A DNA stretch of 13,188 nt from Streptococcus panodentis (GCF_017884005.1 NZ_QFAY01000043.1:1-13188), one strand, 5' to 3'. Shown: positions 6,476 through 13,116, counted from the first letter of the stretch. Program-made: numbers and translations. Notes: generated by a model from the letters alone, not told the origin.

Positions 6476-6579
6476 AATCTGGACTTAGCGGTGGTTTCTC
6501 AGCCGTTCAGGAAAAAGTAGGTGAAGGTGTTGACGCCGTTAAAGACGCTGCATCAAAGGAAAAAGCACGCGTTCATTAA
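6427..6579 (+). pseudogene. 3' fragment of a stress-protein gene (YtxH/CsbD-like)
   Basis: A plus-strand frame ending at TAA 6577-6579 encodes about 50 residues rich in Ala, Lys, Glu and Gly (ending DAASKEKARVH). It is predicted to be helical and amphipathic, like the tails of YtxH/CsbD-type general stress proteins. It has no start codon or ribosome binding site; upstream, the same frame runs into ICE sequence and stops at 6391-6393. The CsbD-family gene begins 76 bp downstream, so this looks like the surviving end of the first gene of a stress operon, cut by the ICE relic. The exact breakpoint (about 6410-6440) cannot be fixed by eye. Confidence 0.6.
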
Positions 6580-6655
6580 TCCTCTAACTGGGATTAGGAA
6601 TTCGTATATTGTTTTATTTCTTTAAAAATTGAAATTGACAACGGAGGTCTAAATT

Positions 6656-6859
6656 ATGTCTGCAGAAGAAAAATTCAACCAAGCTAAAGGCTCTGTTAAA
6701 GAAGGCCTAGGCAAATTAACTGGTGATAAAAAAACAGAAAAAGAAGGAGCTGCTGAAAAAGCAGTTTCTAAAGTTAAAGAAGTTGCAGTAGATGCCAAAG
6801 ATGCTGTTGAAGGCGCCATCGAAGGCGTTAAAAATATAGTTAAAAAAGACGATAAATAA
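6656..6859 (+). CDS. CsbD family stress-response protein
   Basis: A 67-residue hydrophilic, Lys/Glu/Ala-rich protein without membrane segments. The N-terminal part, with [20 protein letters not shown], is the CsbD signature (FxxxKGxxKExxGKxTGD), and the rest is a helical [25 protein letters not shown] tail. CsbD proteins are induced by general stress (sigma-B controlled in Bacillus); their molecular action is not established. GGAGG (6643-6647) lies 8 bp before the ATG. The gene is followed by a strong terminator. I find no convincing promoter between it and the truncated stress gene upstream. It may therefore have lost its original promoter when the ICE relic removed the 5' end of the operon. 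Confidence 0.88.
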   Translation: MSAEEKFNQAKGSVKEGLGKLTGDKKTEKEGAAEKAVSKVKEVAVDAKDAVEGAIEGVKNIVKKDDK

Positions 6860-6930
6860 GGCCAATCGTTGATTTTCCTTATAAAAAGTCTTTGTTAATT
6901 CTAATCACTGACAAGAATTATCTACATTCT

Positions 6931-6966
6931 AAAGGAGGCCTCATTTTGTGGTCTCCTTTCCTTTTT
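6931..6966 (+). terminator. intrinsic terminator after the CsbD-family gene
   Basis: AAAGGAGGCC (6931-6940) pairs with GGTCTCCTTT (6950-6959) with one G-T wobble and a 9-nt loop, followed by CCTTTTT. Confidence 0.85.
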
Positions 6967-7008
6967 GCTTGCACTCTGGATAGAAAAAATATTTTAAAAT
7001 TTCTTGAG

Positions 7009-7046
7009 TGTAAACGCTTGCAAATAAATCTGCGCTGTATTATAAT
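7009..7046 (+). promoter_or_regulatory. cre site overlapping a near-consensus promoter
   Basis: TGTAAACGCTTGCA (7009-7022) fits the CcpA-binding cre consensus with about one deviation. It covers the -35 TTGCAA (7018-7023), which is 17 bp before a perfect TATAAT (7041-7046). The arrangement predicts strong transcription that CcpA represses on good sugars. No convincing gene follows for about 780 bp. Confidence 0.75.
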
Positions 7047-7457
7047 AAGGGTAAGGAAACAGGAAGAAAGGGAAACATTTTACTTTGTCTACGATTTGCT
7101 TTGCTGATAGCTAATTGTTTGTAACATATAAGTAGTTGCTTTACTGAACTATTGGTTGATTCATTAGATAGGCCTGCTTAGCTTATCTAAGTATAACGAT
7201 GGTATAGAAAGTAGAAGCTTTTAGATGGTTTTCAGACTTCGAGAATTAACTCAATAGTTGCTTTATTAAATATAGTTCTGTTGCTAAGATAAAAGAAAAT
7301 CATTAGCGGTTAAAGGAATTAGAAATTTTATAAATAACACCACAAAAACAATAAATCAAAAAATTGTTATTCAGTTACACATTGGGTGAACTGATTGCTC
7401 TCACTATCAGCAAGGTAAGTCAGACCTCCAGCCGCGTCAGGCTGGGGGTCGTTTTTT
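7047..7457 (+). other. transcribed non-coding stretch or decayed gene between promoter and terminator
   Basis: About 400 bp downstream of the cre-controlled promoter carry no frame with a credible start, ribosome binding site and family resemblance. The visible structure is: the hairpin TTAGATA/TATCTAA (7164-7170, 7184-7190); a direct repeat TAGTTGCTTTA (7133-7143 and 7255-7265); an inverted pair AACTATTG (7147-7154)/CAATAGTT (7252-7259); and, in the promoter-proximal part, a purine-rich segment. It ends in the strong terminator at 7423-7457. It could be a long regulatory RNA, or the leader and trailer of a deleted sugar-utilisation gene. Confidence 0.4.
7423..7457 (+). terminator. strong intrinsic terminator
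   Basis: GACCTCCAGCC (7423-7433) pairs with GGCTGGGGGTC (7440-7450) over 11 bp with one wobble and a 6-nt loop, followed by G and six T residues (7452-7457). Confidence 0.9.
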
Positions 7458-7562
7458 GCTGCGGCGGGTATGCCGTGCATCTGGGGTGAAAGTCCTTTGG
7501 GGCATCCGCTGCCGGTGAAGCCGATAGCGACTCCCAGGCCTGCCTATCGTGAGGCAGCGGAT
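7458..7562. other. GC-rich structured stretch, possible intron or mobile-element relic
   Basis: About 100 bp of unusually GC-rich DNA sits between the terminator and the BOX-type repeat. CCGCTGCC (7506-7513) can pair with GGCAGCGG (7553-7560), and the latter arm also pairs locally as CTGCCT (7540-7545)/AGGCAG (7552-7557), so two folds compete. The segment 'GGGGTGAAAGTCCTTTGGGG' near 7482-7501 recalls the 5' structural RNA of group II introns. No GTGYG intron start or reverse transcriptase is present. Confidence 0.3.
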
Positions 7563-7709
7563 TACTACTCTTCGAAAATCTCTTCAAACCTGTCAGCGTC
7601 GCCTTGCCGTACTTTTGAGGCTTCCTCTCGGAAGTTTTATCTGTCACCTCAAAGCAGTGCTTTGAGCAACTGACACTTCCTAGTCTGCTGATGATTTTCA
7701 TTGAGTATA
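7563..7709. repeat. BOX-type repeat element
   Basis: The left end carries ACTCTTCGAAAATCTCTTC (from 7567) and 'GTCGCCTTGCCGTA', matching boxA. The right part carries a perfect 9-bp hairpin CTCAAAGCA/TGCTTTGAG (within 7651-7672) and ends in GATTTTCATTGAGTATA (7693-7709), matching boxC. The ends are inverted copies of each other. BOX elements are short non-coding repeats of pneumococcus and relatives. The middle (boxB) part is divergent here. It lies just upstream of the regulator gene promoter. Confidence 0.85.
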
Positions 7710-7787
7710 AAACATACTGTTTTAAGTCTGACACTGGAAATCAGGATTGTCATTTGAAGAGTAAAGGGCTCAAGTCGCTTTAAAATA

Positions 7788-7796
7788 TGTTATAAT
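7788..7796 (+). promoter_or_regulatory. extended -10 promoter of the RpiR-family gene
   Basis: TGTTATAAT (7788-7796) is a perfect extended -10, with no good -35. A symmetric site, TAGTTT-TAG-AAACTA (7796-7810), directly follows and overlaps the last base of the -10, a suitable place for autorepression. Confidence 0.65.
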
Positions 7797-7810
7797 AGTT
7801 TTAGAAACTA
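7796..7810. promoter_or_regulatory. candidate operator of the RpiR-family regulator
   Basis: Perfect inverted repeat with 6-bp arms TAGTTT/AAACTA around TAG. A related sequence, TAGTCTTTAAAAATG (8649-8663, 10 of 15 positions the same), lies just upstream of the -10 of the PTS operon. The role is inferred from position only. Confidence 0.35.
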
Positions 7811-7828
7811 GCAAAGAAGAGGCCGCCT

Positions 7829-8596
7829 GTGACGGATATTTATAGAACCATCAATGAAAACTATGATCGACTCTCTGATGCCGAGCAGGAAATTGTAGAT
7901 TTTATTTTAAAATATGAAGACGTTGAAAAACTAAAACTAAAGACTATCGGAGAGCATCTATTTGTTTCCAATGCGACGATTATCCGAGCGGTAAAAAAAC
8001 TAAACTGTGACACTTTTACAGAGTTGAAATACGCTCTGATTGCTTCGAAAAAGATTAATCAGACTCCACAAACATCACAGGTAGATGATTTCTCGCTGAT
8101 TTTGGAAATGATGAAAGGAGACTTTCTAGCCACCATTGATTTGGTGGATCAGGAGCTCCTGACTCGTATTTGTGAAGAGATTTTAGGTGCTAGACGAATT
8201 TTTTGCTTGGGAACAGGATCAAGCTCTCAAGTAGCTTCCGACTTAAATCGCAAGCTCAAACTAATCAATCTTTGGTCCAATGATTACATTGACTATTTTT
8301 CGATGGAACGGATTCCTGAGATTGCCAACCAAGATGATGTTCTAATTGTCTTTTCTCTAAGTGGCAATGTTGAGGATTTTAATGAAATGCTGTTAAAGGC
8401 AAAAGGAAAGGGAGCTGGTATCATTGCTATTACCAGTCTGGCTGCTAGCCCTCTCAAGCGAATCAGCACGCATACGCTTCATGTCTATAACAGTACCCAT
8501 ACACGAACCAAGCTTCGTTCACGGCTCATGCTCTATCTGATGAGTACCATTTTATATGAAAAACTGCTCTTGCAGCAAGCCACCTCTAAAGAGTAA
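7829..8596 (+). CDS. RpiR family transcriptional regulator (HTH plus SIS domain)
   Basis: A 255-residue cytoplasmic regulator. Residues 1-77 form the RpiR/HTH_6 DNA-binding domain, with the recognition region TIGEHLFVSNATIIRAVKKL at about 39-58. Residues about 112-235 form a phosphosugar-binding SIS domain, with GTGSS (128-132) and SLSGN (176-180) as the expected ligand-contact loops. The start is GTG at 7829, supported by AGAGG (7818-7822) 6 bp upstream and a perfect extended -10 promoter; no upstream ATG fits. The gene directly precedes, in the same orientation, a PTS operon with its own promoter. It most likely senses a phosphorylated intermediate of that pathway and switches the operon. 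Whether it activates or represses cannot be read from the sequence. Confidence 0.92.
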   Translation: MTDIYRTINENYDRLSDAEQEIVDFILKYEDVEKLKLKTIGEHLFVSNATIIRAVKKLNCDTFTELKYALIASKKINQTPQTSQVDDFSLILEMMKGDFLATIDLVDQELLTRICEEILGARRIFCLGTGSSSQVASDLNRKLKLINLWSNDYIDYFSMERIPEIANQDDVLIVFSLSGNVEDFNEMLLKAKGKGAGIIAITSLAASPLKRISTHTLHVYNSTHTRTKLRSRLMLYLMSTILYEKLLLQQATSKE

Positions 8597-8622
8597 AAAA
8601 GTACTCTTAGAGGTCTTTTTTT
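8582..8622 (+). terminator. intrinsic terminator overlapping the regulator stop codon
   Basis: ACCTCTAAAGAGT (8582-8594) pairs with ACTCTTAGAGGT (8603-8614) with one bulged base, followed by CTTTTTTT. It separates the regulator from the PTS operon. Confidence 0.85.
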
Positions 8623-8669
8623 CCTTTCCCTCATTTTTTTCCCTAAAATAGTCTTTAAAAATGGAGGAA

Positions 8670-8678
8670 TGATACAAT
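8670..8678 (+). promoter_or_regulatory. extended -10 promoter of the PTS operon
   Basis: TGATACAAT (8670-8678) is an extended -10, 27 bp before the EIICB start; no good -35 is present at the usual distance. A weak -35 in a promoter next to its regulator suggests dependence on activation, but this is inference. Confidence 0.5.
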
Positions 8679-8704
8679 AGAATCAAGAAAGGGACGGTGA
8701 TATT

Positions 8705-10357
8705 ATGGCATCGAAAAATAAAGTCATTCTTGCGTTTGAAGAGTTCGGGCGCGTATTGTTACTACCAGTTTCCATCTTGCCTGGAGCTGGGATTATAAAA
8801 GGAATTGGGGCAGCTTTTACCAATGGAACAACCTTGGAAATGTATCCATTTTTGCAAAATGAAGCCTTCCAATTTTTAATGAATTTATTTGTAGCTTTGG
8901 GAGATGTTGTCTTTTCTCACCTGCACGTTATTTTCGCAGTTGGGGTAGCTGTTGGGCTTGCAAAGAAAGAAAGGGGTTCTGCGGCTCTTTCTGGTTTAGT
9001 TGGGTTTATCGTACTGCACAAGGTTTTAAATTTCCTTTTGACCCAAACAGGGAGTTTGGTGACTCAGGGAGATTTAGCCCCGGAAGCCTATCGCTTGGCC
9101 ATGGCTGCGCAAATGCAGACCAGCGTTCTAGGGATTCAAACCATGGACTTGAATGTTTTTGGAGGAATTATTACCGGCCTAGTCGTTTATTATGTGCACA
9201 AGAAAGTGCTCAATGTCAAAGTCCCGCAGGTTCTCTCTTTCTTTAGTGGTCCTCGCTTGGTACCGCTTGTTGCCATTCCTGTCATGGCTGTTGTGGCTTC
9301 TGCTCTCTTTTTAGTTTGGCCATTTGTGCAACAAGGAATTACTGCTTTCTCAGGTCTTGTTGTCAAAACAGGCTATGTGGGAACCTTCTTGTATGCGATT
9401 TTAGAGCGCTCTCTCTTGCCGTTTGGTCTTCATCATGGCTTGAATCTTCCTGTTATGACGACCGATCTTGGAGGAGTATGGACCATTGCTGGTGAAAAAA
9501 TCGGAGGAACTTTGAATGCTTATATGGCATCCTTGACTGATCCTTCTATTTTGAATATTGATCCAACCATTACTCGTTTTAATGCAGGGAAATTTGTTTA
9601 CTTTATGTTTGGTCTGCCTGCTGCAGCTCTTGCGATGTATCGGACTGCAAAGCCTGAAAATAAGAAAACAGTGGCCTCTCTTCTAACTGCGGCTGCAGCA
9701 ACTTCCTTTATCACAGGGATTACAGAACCCTTGGAATTCACTTTCCTCTTTGTTGCGCCAATGCTTTATGGTGCGCACGCACTTCTTGCAGGTTTGACTT
9801 CTGTAGTGACTGAGTTACTTGGTGGTGCGGTCATGGCGCCGATGGGACATGGCTTGATTAACTTTTCGATTTATGGATTAATCCAAGGTGGTAAAACTCA
9901 CTGGTATATTATCCCGCTTGTGGGTATTGGCTGTGCCTTCTTGTACTACTATGTCTTCAAATTCATGATTTTGAAATTTGACTTAAAAACTCCTGGACGG
10001 GGCGATGCTTCAGAAGTCAAACTTTCTAACCGCAAAGAAGTAGAAGCGAAATACCAACATCATGAAGAATCGGCAGCAAATGCTCAAGAATCTGCCCTTA
10101 GAAAGCAAGCAAGAGCTCTCATTGCTGCTCACGGTGGGTATGACAATATTGAAAATGTTGACGCTTGTATCACTCGACTGCGGATTAACGTCAAGGACCG
10201 AGCGCAGGTTGATAATGATCTCATTGTCAATCATTTAGAAGCCTTGGGCTTTGTGGAATCTGGCATGCAGATGCAGTCCATCTATGGGGGTAAGGCCAAT
10301 ATCTTAAAGAATGAAATTCTGGACATCTTTAAAGAGGAAGGGCGAGTCCATGACTGA
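8705..10357 (+). CDS. PTS sugar transporter subunit EIICB (glucose superfamily)
   Basis: A 550-residue membrane permease that imports a sugar and phosphorylates it as it enters. Residues 1 to about 430 are the EIIC domain, with about ten hydrophobic segments, the substrate-site loop PFGLHHG (239-245) and the family signature GITEPLEF (from 338). A charged linker (about 440-465) leads to the EIIB domain (about 470-550), whose phosphocysteine is C488 in the DACITRLR motif. No EIIA domain is fused or encoded nearby, so phosphate must come from an EIIA encoded elsewhere. Sequence style is closest to MalX/PtsG-like EIICBs; the sugar is not known. GAAAGGGA (8687-8694) lies about 10 bp before the ATG. 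The stop overlaps the HAD phosphatase start by 8 bp. Confidence 0.92.
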   Translation: MASKNKVILAFEEFGRVLLLPVSILPGAGIIKGIGAAFTNGTTLEMYPFLQNEAFQFLMNLFVALGDVVFSHLHVIFAVGVAVGLAKKERGSAALSGLVGFIVLHKVLNFLLTQTGSLVTQGDLAPEAYRLAMAAQMQTSVLGIQTMDLNVFGGIITGLVVYYVHKKVLNVKVPQVLSFFSGPRLVPLVAIPVMAVVASALFLVWPFVQQGITAFSGLVVKTGYVGTFLYAILERSLLPFGLHHGLNLPVMTTDLGGVWTIAGEKIGGTLNAYMASLTDPSILNIDPTITRFNAGKFVYFMFGLPAAALAMYRTAKPENKKTVASLLTAAAATSFITGITEPLEFTFLFVAPMLYGAHALLAGLTSVVTELLGGAVMAPMGHGLINFSIYGLIQGGKTHWYIIPLVGIGCAFLYYYVFKFMILKFDLKTPGRGDASEVKLSNRKEVEAKYQHHEESAANAQESALRKQARALIAAHGGYDNIENVDACITRLRINVKDRAQVDNDLIVNHLEALGFVESGMQMQSIYGGKANILKNEILDIFKEEGRVHD

Positions 10358-11135
10358 TAAGAAAATCAAGCTATTTATAGATATTGATGGTACCTTCGTC
10401 TTTGATTCTTCGGCGGTTGCAAGTGAGGATTTAAAAGCCTTTCGGGCTGCTAGTCACTATAGCCAACTGATTATTGCGACTGGACGATCTTTGAAGGAAA
10501 TTACCTATGTGGAAGAAGTCAATGATCTGTCCTTGGATTATAAAGTTGCCTTTAATGGCGGCTATATTGTGGATGCTAAGGGTCAAGTATTAGAAGATCG
10601 TCAGATTTCAAAGGAACGCTTAAAAGATTTGATCCAGTATTTAAAAAATCATGGGGTCACCTTTGATGCCCTTGATAACAAGGAACGTTTTGGAAACTTT
10701 AAACAGGAAAATCAAAATGAGTTGCTAGGCCTGAACTATGATTATATGGACAATCCTTATGATGAAGCTTTGAAACGCACCGTTTATAAGATCAATCTCC
10801 GTCCAGATGACTTGGAGCAGGCTTGTCAAATCACCAAGGATTTAAAAGCTCTGTTTCCAGATTTGTCCATCTTTCGGGTTGGAAAGAGAAGAATTGAGAT
10901 TTCTGCCAATCATACCTCGAAAGGGCAGGCTCTTGAACAGTTGAGTAAAGGAAGCTTTAGCGTGGCTATTGGGGATTCTGAAAATGATACCTCTATGTTT
11001 GACGCAGCGACCATTTCTTACTGCATGGCTCATGCTCCAGAAGATGTGAAGGCTCATGCCACTTATGTCGTTCCACGATTTAGGGATGCTATTTACCATT
11101 TGATTGAGCACTTTATAAAGGAGAAGGCAGTATGA
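10350..11135 (+). CDS. Cof-type HAD-IIB family phosphatase
   Basis: A 261-residue cytosolic phosphatase acting on small phosphorylated compounds, typically sugar phosphates. All four HAD motifs are present: DIDGT with nucleophile D11 and D13, motif II ATGRS (T44), motif III K191 in TSKGQ, and motif IV GDSEND with D209 and D213. A type IIB cap lies between motifs II and III. The ATG at 10350 is chosen over an in-frame ATG at 10311: the later start gives the usual N-terminus directly before motif I, has a GGAAGGG-type site about 7 bp upstream, and overlaps the EIICB stop by only 8 bp. Placement between the transporter and the phosphodiesterase suggests it dephosphorylates the imported or cleaved sugar phosphate. 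Confidence 0.9.
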   Translation: MTDKKIKLFIDIDGTFVFDSSAVASEDLKAFRAASHYSQLIIATGRSLKEITYVEEVNDLSLDYKVAFNGGYIVDAKGQVLEDRQISKERLKDLIQYLKNHGVTFDALDNKERFGNFKQENQNELLGLNYDYMDNPYDEALKRTVYKINLRPDDLEQACQITKDLKALFPDLSIFRVGKRRIEISANHTSKGQALEQLSKGSFSVAIGDSENDTSMFDAATISYCMAHAPEDVKAHATYVVPRFRDAIYHLIEHFIKEKAV

Positions 11136-11989
11136 TTGGACAGGAAAGCTACAAGGAAGTGAATCACTTTTTAAACCAAGAGTTGGGAAAAAAGAAGGTC
11201 TTGATTGCTGTTCACAGAGGAAGTTCAGCAGGAAATATTGTGGAGAATACCATTCCAGCTTATGAAGCTTCTCTCCAAATGGGAGGCGACATCGTCGAAG
11301 CTGATGTTTTTAAAACCAGCGATGACAAACTCTATCATTTCCATAATGGCATGGAGAGAAAAAATTTTCAAAAAGACTTTGATATTCGTAGATTATCGAG
11401 TCAAGAACTGAAAGATTTGGCTTATTGTAACAGTAATTTATCTGCCATTTCCTATCCTGTTGAAAAGTTAGAAGACACGCTGCGTTATTTTAAGGGACGC
11501 TGTTTGATCAACATTGATCGGGCCTGGGACTTTTTTTCACTGGTATGTGACTTGGTCAAAAAAGAAGAGATGGTGAATCAGGTCATTTTAAAGGGACCTC
11601 TTGAGGAAGAAACACTTCGCTTTTTCGCAGAAGAGGAAACTAAGTTTCTCTTTATGCCCAAGATTAGTAAGCTGTCTCAGCTTGAACTCTTGAAGCAGTA
11701 TCCAGATGTCAATATTATCGGAGTGGAAATCAAGGCTGAAACAGAAGCAGATGATTTTTACCAAACAGAGAATATTCAAAAGTTAAAAGAAGCTAACCTC
11801 TGTGTCTGGATTAATGCATTGACTATGAATGATGAAAAGAAATTGTTTGCTGGTCATGATGACAATGTCTCCATTTTGAAGTCAGAAGATGAGGGCTGGG
11901 GGATCCTCTTGGAAAAGGGAGCAGACATTATTCAGACCGATTGGCCTAGTTTAGTGTCTCAATACCTTGTAAAAAGAGGCATCATATAA
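11132..11989 (+). CDS. glycerophosphodiester phosphodiesterase family protein, cytosolic
   Basis: A 285-residue TIM-barrel enzyme that would cleave a phosphodiester such as glycerophospho-X into glycerol 3-phosphate and the alcohol. Catalytic and metal residues are visible: H28-R29 (HRG), E38-N39-T40 (ENT), E56 and D58 (VEADV) and general acid H71. The classical HD pair is HN here (N72), and the second half is divergent from GlpQ/UgpQ. There is no signal peptide or membrane segment, so it works in the cytoplasm on an imported or internal substrate, unlike secreted GlpQ enzymes. The start overlaps the HAD stop by 4 bp (ATGA), with AAAGGAG 8 bp upstream. It is the last gene of the PTS operon. 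A relative acting on another sugar phosphodiester is possible. Confidence 0.85.
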   Translation: MIGQESYKEVNHFLNQELGKKKVLIAVHRGSSAGNIVENTIPAYEASLQMGGDIVEADVFKTSDDKLYHFHNGMERKNFQKDFDIRRLSSQELKDLAYCNSNLSAISYPVEKLEDTLRYFKGRCLINIDRAWDFFSLVCDLVKKEEMVNQVILKGPLEEETLRFFAEEETKFLFMPKISKLSQLELLKQYPDVNIIGVEIKAETEADDFYQTENIQKLKEANLCVWINALTMNDEKKLFAGHDDNVSILKSEDEGWGILLEKGADIIQTDWPSLVSQYLVKRGII

Positions 11990-12027
11990 AGAGTTGGATT
12001 GGAATTGGTCAAGCAAAGATGGTAAGT

Positions 12028-12069
12028 AGCTAGAGGTTGAAGACTCGGTCCCAACCTCTAGCTTTCTTT
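12028..12069 (+). terminator. terminator of the PTS operon
   Basis: AGCTAGAGGTTG (12028-12039) pairs perfectly with CAACCTCTAGCT (12052-12063) around a 12-nt loop. The T tract (TTTCTTT) is interrupted, so read-through into the MgtC-family gene is possible; no clear promoter lies between them. Confidence 0.75.
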
Positions 12070-12113
12070 CAAGGAAAGAGAACAGCACATGAAATGAAAA
12101 GAAGGGAGACTAA

Positions 12114-12806
12114 ATGGAGAGTATTGGGCAATGGATCGAACGGGAGGCGGTTATTCAGCATTTTCTGATTATTTTTTTAGCGGTTGTCTGTGGCTGGGCA
12201 ATTGGCTATGAACGCAGTGCTAGAAATAAGCAGGCGGGAATCAAAACCCATATCATCGTGGCAGTGACATCGGCCTTAATGATGATTATTTCAAAAGAAG
12301 CCTTTTTAGACACACCTAATTTTGACACTTCACGGGTAGCAGCCCAAATCGTCAGTGGAATCAGCTTTATCGGTGGCGGCATTATCTTTATGCGGGACAA
12401 AAAGATTAGCGGGATTACGACTGCTGCAGGTGTTTGGGCGACTGCTGGGATTGGGATGGCGATTGGAGGCGGCATGTGGTTGCTGGGCCTTGTTTGTACG
12501 CTTGTAGTGGTGATGATTCAGCTCTTGACCCACGCTAGTCAAAAAAATAGTGGGGATTTTGAAATCAGGATTGTAGGAGAGACTGCAGATAAGACAACAC
12601 TTAGTCAGCTCTATACCTACTATCACTGTGAACAGTACCACTCGATCAAGATGGAAATGAAACAGAGTGAACAGGAAGAACTCTATGAGATAACGATTTC
12701 TATCGAGCAAGACCAGAGCTTTCATCTGGCAGATATTGAGAATTTCCTAAAAAGTCAAGAACTCGATCTGGTCGTCAAACGCTTTGTGGTGCGTAGCGTC
12801 AAATAA
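12114..12806 (+). CDS. MgtC/SapB family membrane protein
   Basis: A 230-residue inner-membrane protein of the MgtC/SapB family. The conserved cytoplasmic loop GYERSARNKQAGIKTH (31-46) and the motifs SFIGGGIIF (84-92) and GITTAAGVWATAGIG (100-114) are intact. About four or five hydrophobic segments cover residues 15-140, followed by a soluble ACT-like C-terminal domain (about 148-230). In Salmonella and mycobacteria, MgtC is a virulence factor needed for growth in low magnesium and acts on ATP synthase or phosphate homeostasis; most family members have no known substrate. AAGGGAG (12102-12108) lies 5 bp before the ATG. The gene comes after an imperfect terminator, so it may share some expression with the upstream operon. 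Confidence 0.9.
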   Translation: MESIGQWIEREAVIQHFLIIFLAVVCGWAIGYERSARNKQAGIKTHIIVAVTSALMMIISKEAFLDTPNFDTSRVAAQIVSGISFIGGGIIFMRDKKISGITTAAGVWATAGIGMAIGGGMWLLGLVCTLVVVMIQLLTHASQKNSGDFEIRIVGETADKTTLSQLYTYYHCEQYHSIKMEMKQSEQEELYEITISIEQDQSFHLADIENFLKSQELDLVVKRFVVRSVK

Positions 12807-13116
12807 AAACGGAACACATTGTGAAAGTGAAAAACAGACAACATTTCTTGAATTTCACCCTAGTCGTATTGTTAAAACAGTTTCAAGGAAAGCGAAAAGA
12901 CGTCTGAAGAAACAATCAACTACAGTCAAGTAACAAGAATGGTGCATTCGACAGAGAGTTCTGAATCGGTGGATGGTTCAGGGGTTCGCTTTTTTGTCTT
13001 TTTCAGGGATGTCAGTGCTGCCGTAATCCTGATAGCCGGGCTATGGAGACCGATAAATCCAGAGAGTGGTCGGTGATGAGAAGCCTTTGACTATCGTAGT
13101 TTTTTGGGGCAATGAA
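12807..13116. other. 310 bp without a recognisable gene
   Basis: No frame of useful length or family resemblance is present on either strand. Small hairpins are seen: GAATG/CATTC near 12939-12951, CTGAA/TTCAG (12961-12981) shortly before a T-run (12990-12996), and ATAGCC/GGCTAT around 13033-13045. The T-run could mark a weak terminator for the MgtC-family gene. Confidence 0.4.

Noticed and set aside
6892..7107. 71-residue plus-strand frame after the CsbD-family gene
   Set aside because: It runs through a terminator hairpin and the cre/promoter region and has no ribosome binding site.
7420..7734. 104-residue minus-strand and 67-residue plus-strand frames
   Set aside because: Both lie across a terminator, the GC-rich stretch and the BOX-type repeat, so they are chance openings in non-coding repeats.
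10311..10349. Upstream in-frame ATG for the HAD phosphatase
   Set aside because: It would add 13 residues read from inside the EIICB gene, unlike the family; the ATG at 10350 has a suitable ribosome binding site.
12330..12725. 131-residue minus-strand frame inside the MgtC-family gene
   Set aside because: It is a shadow of a well-conserved family gene on the other strand.
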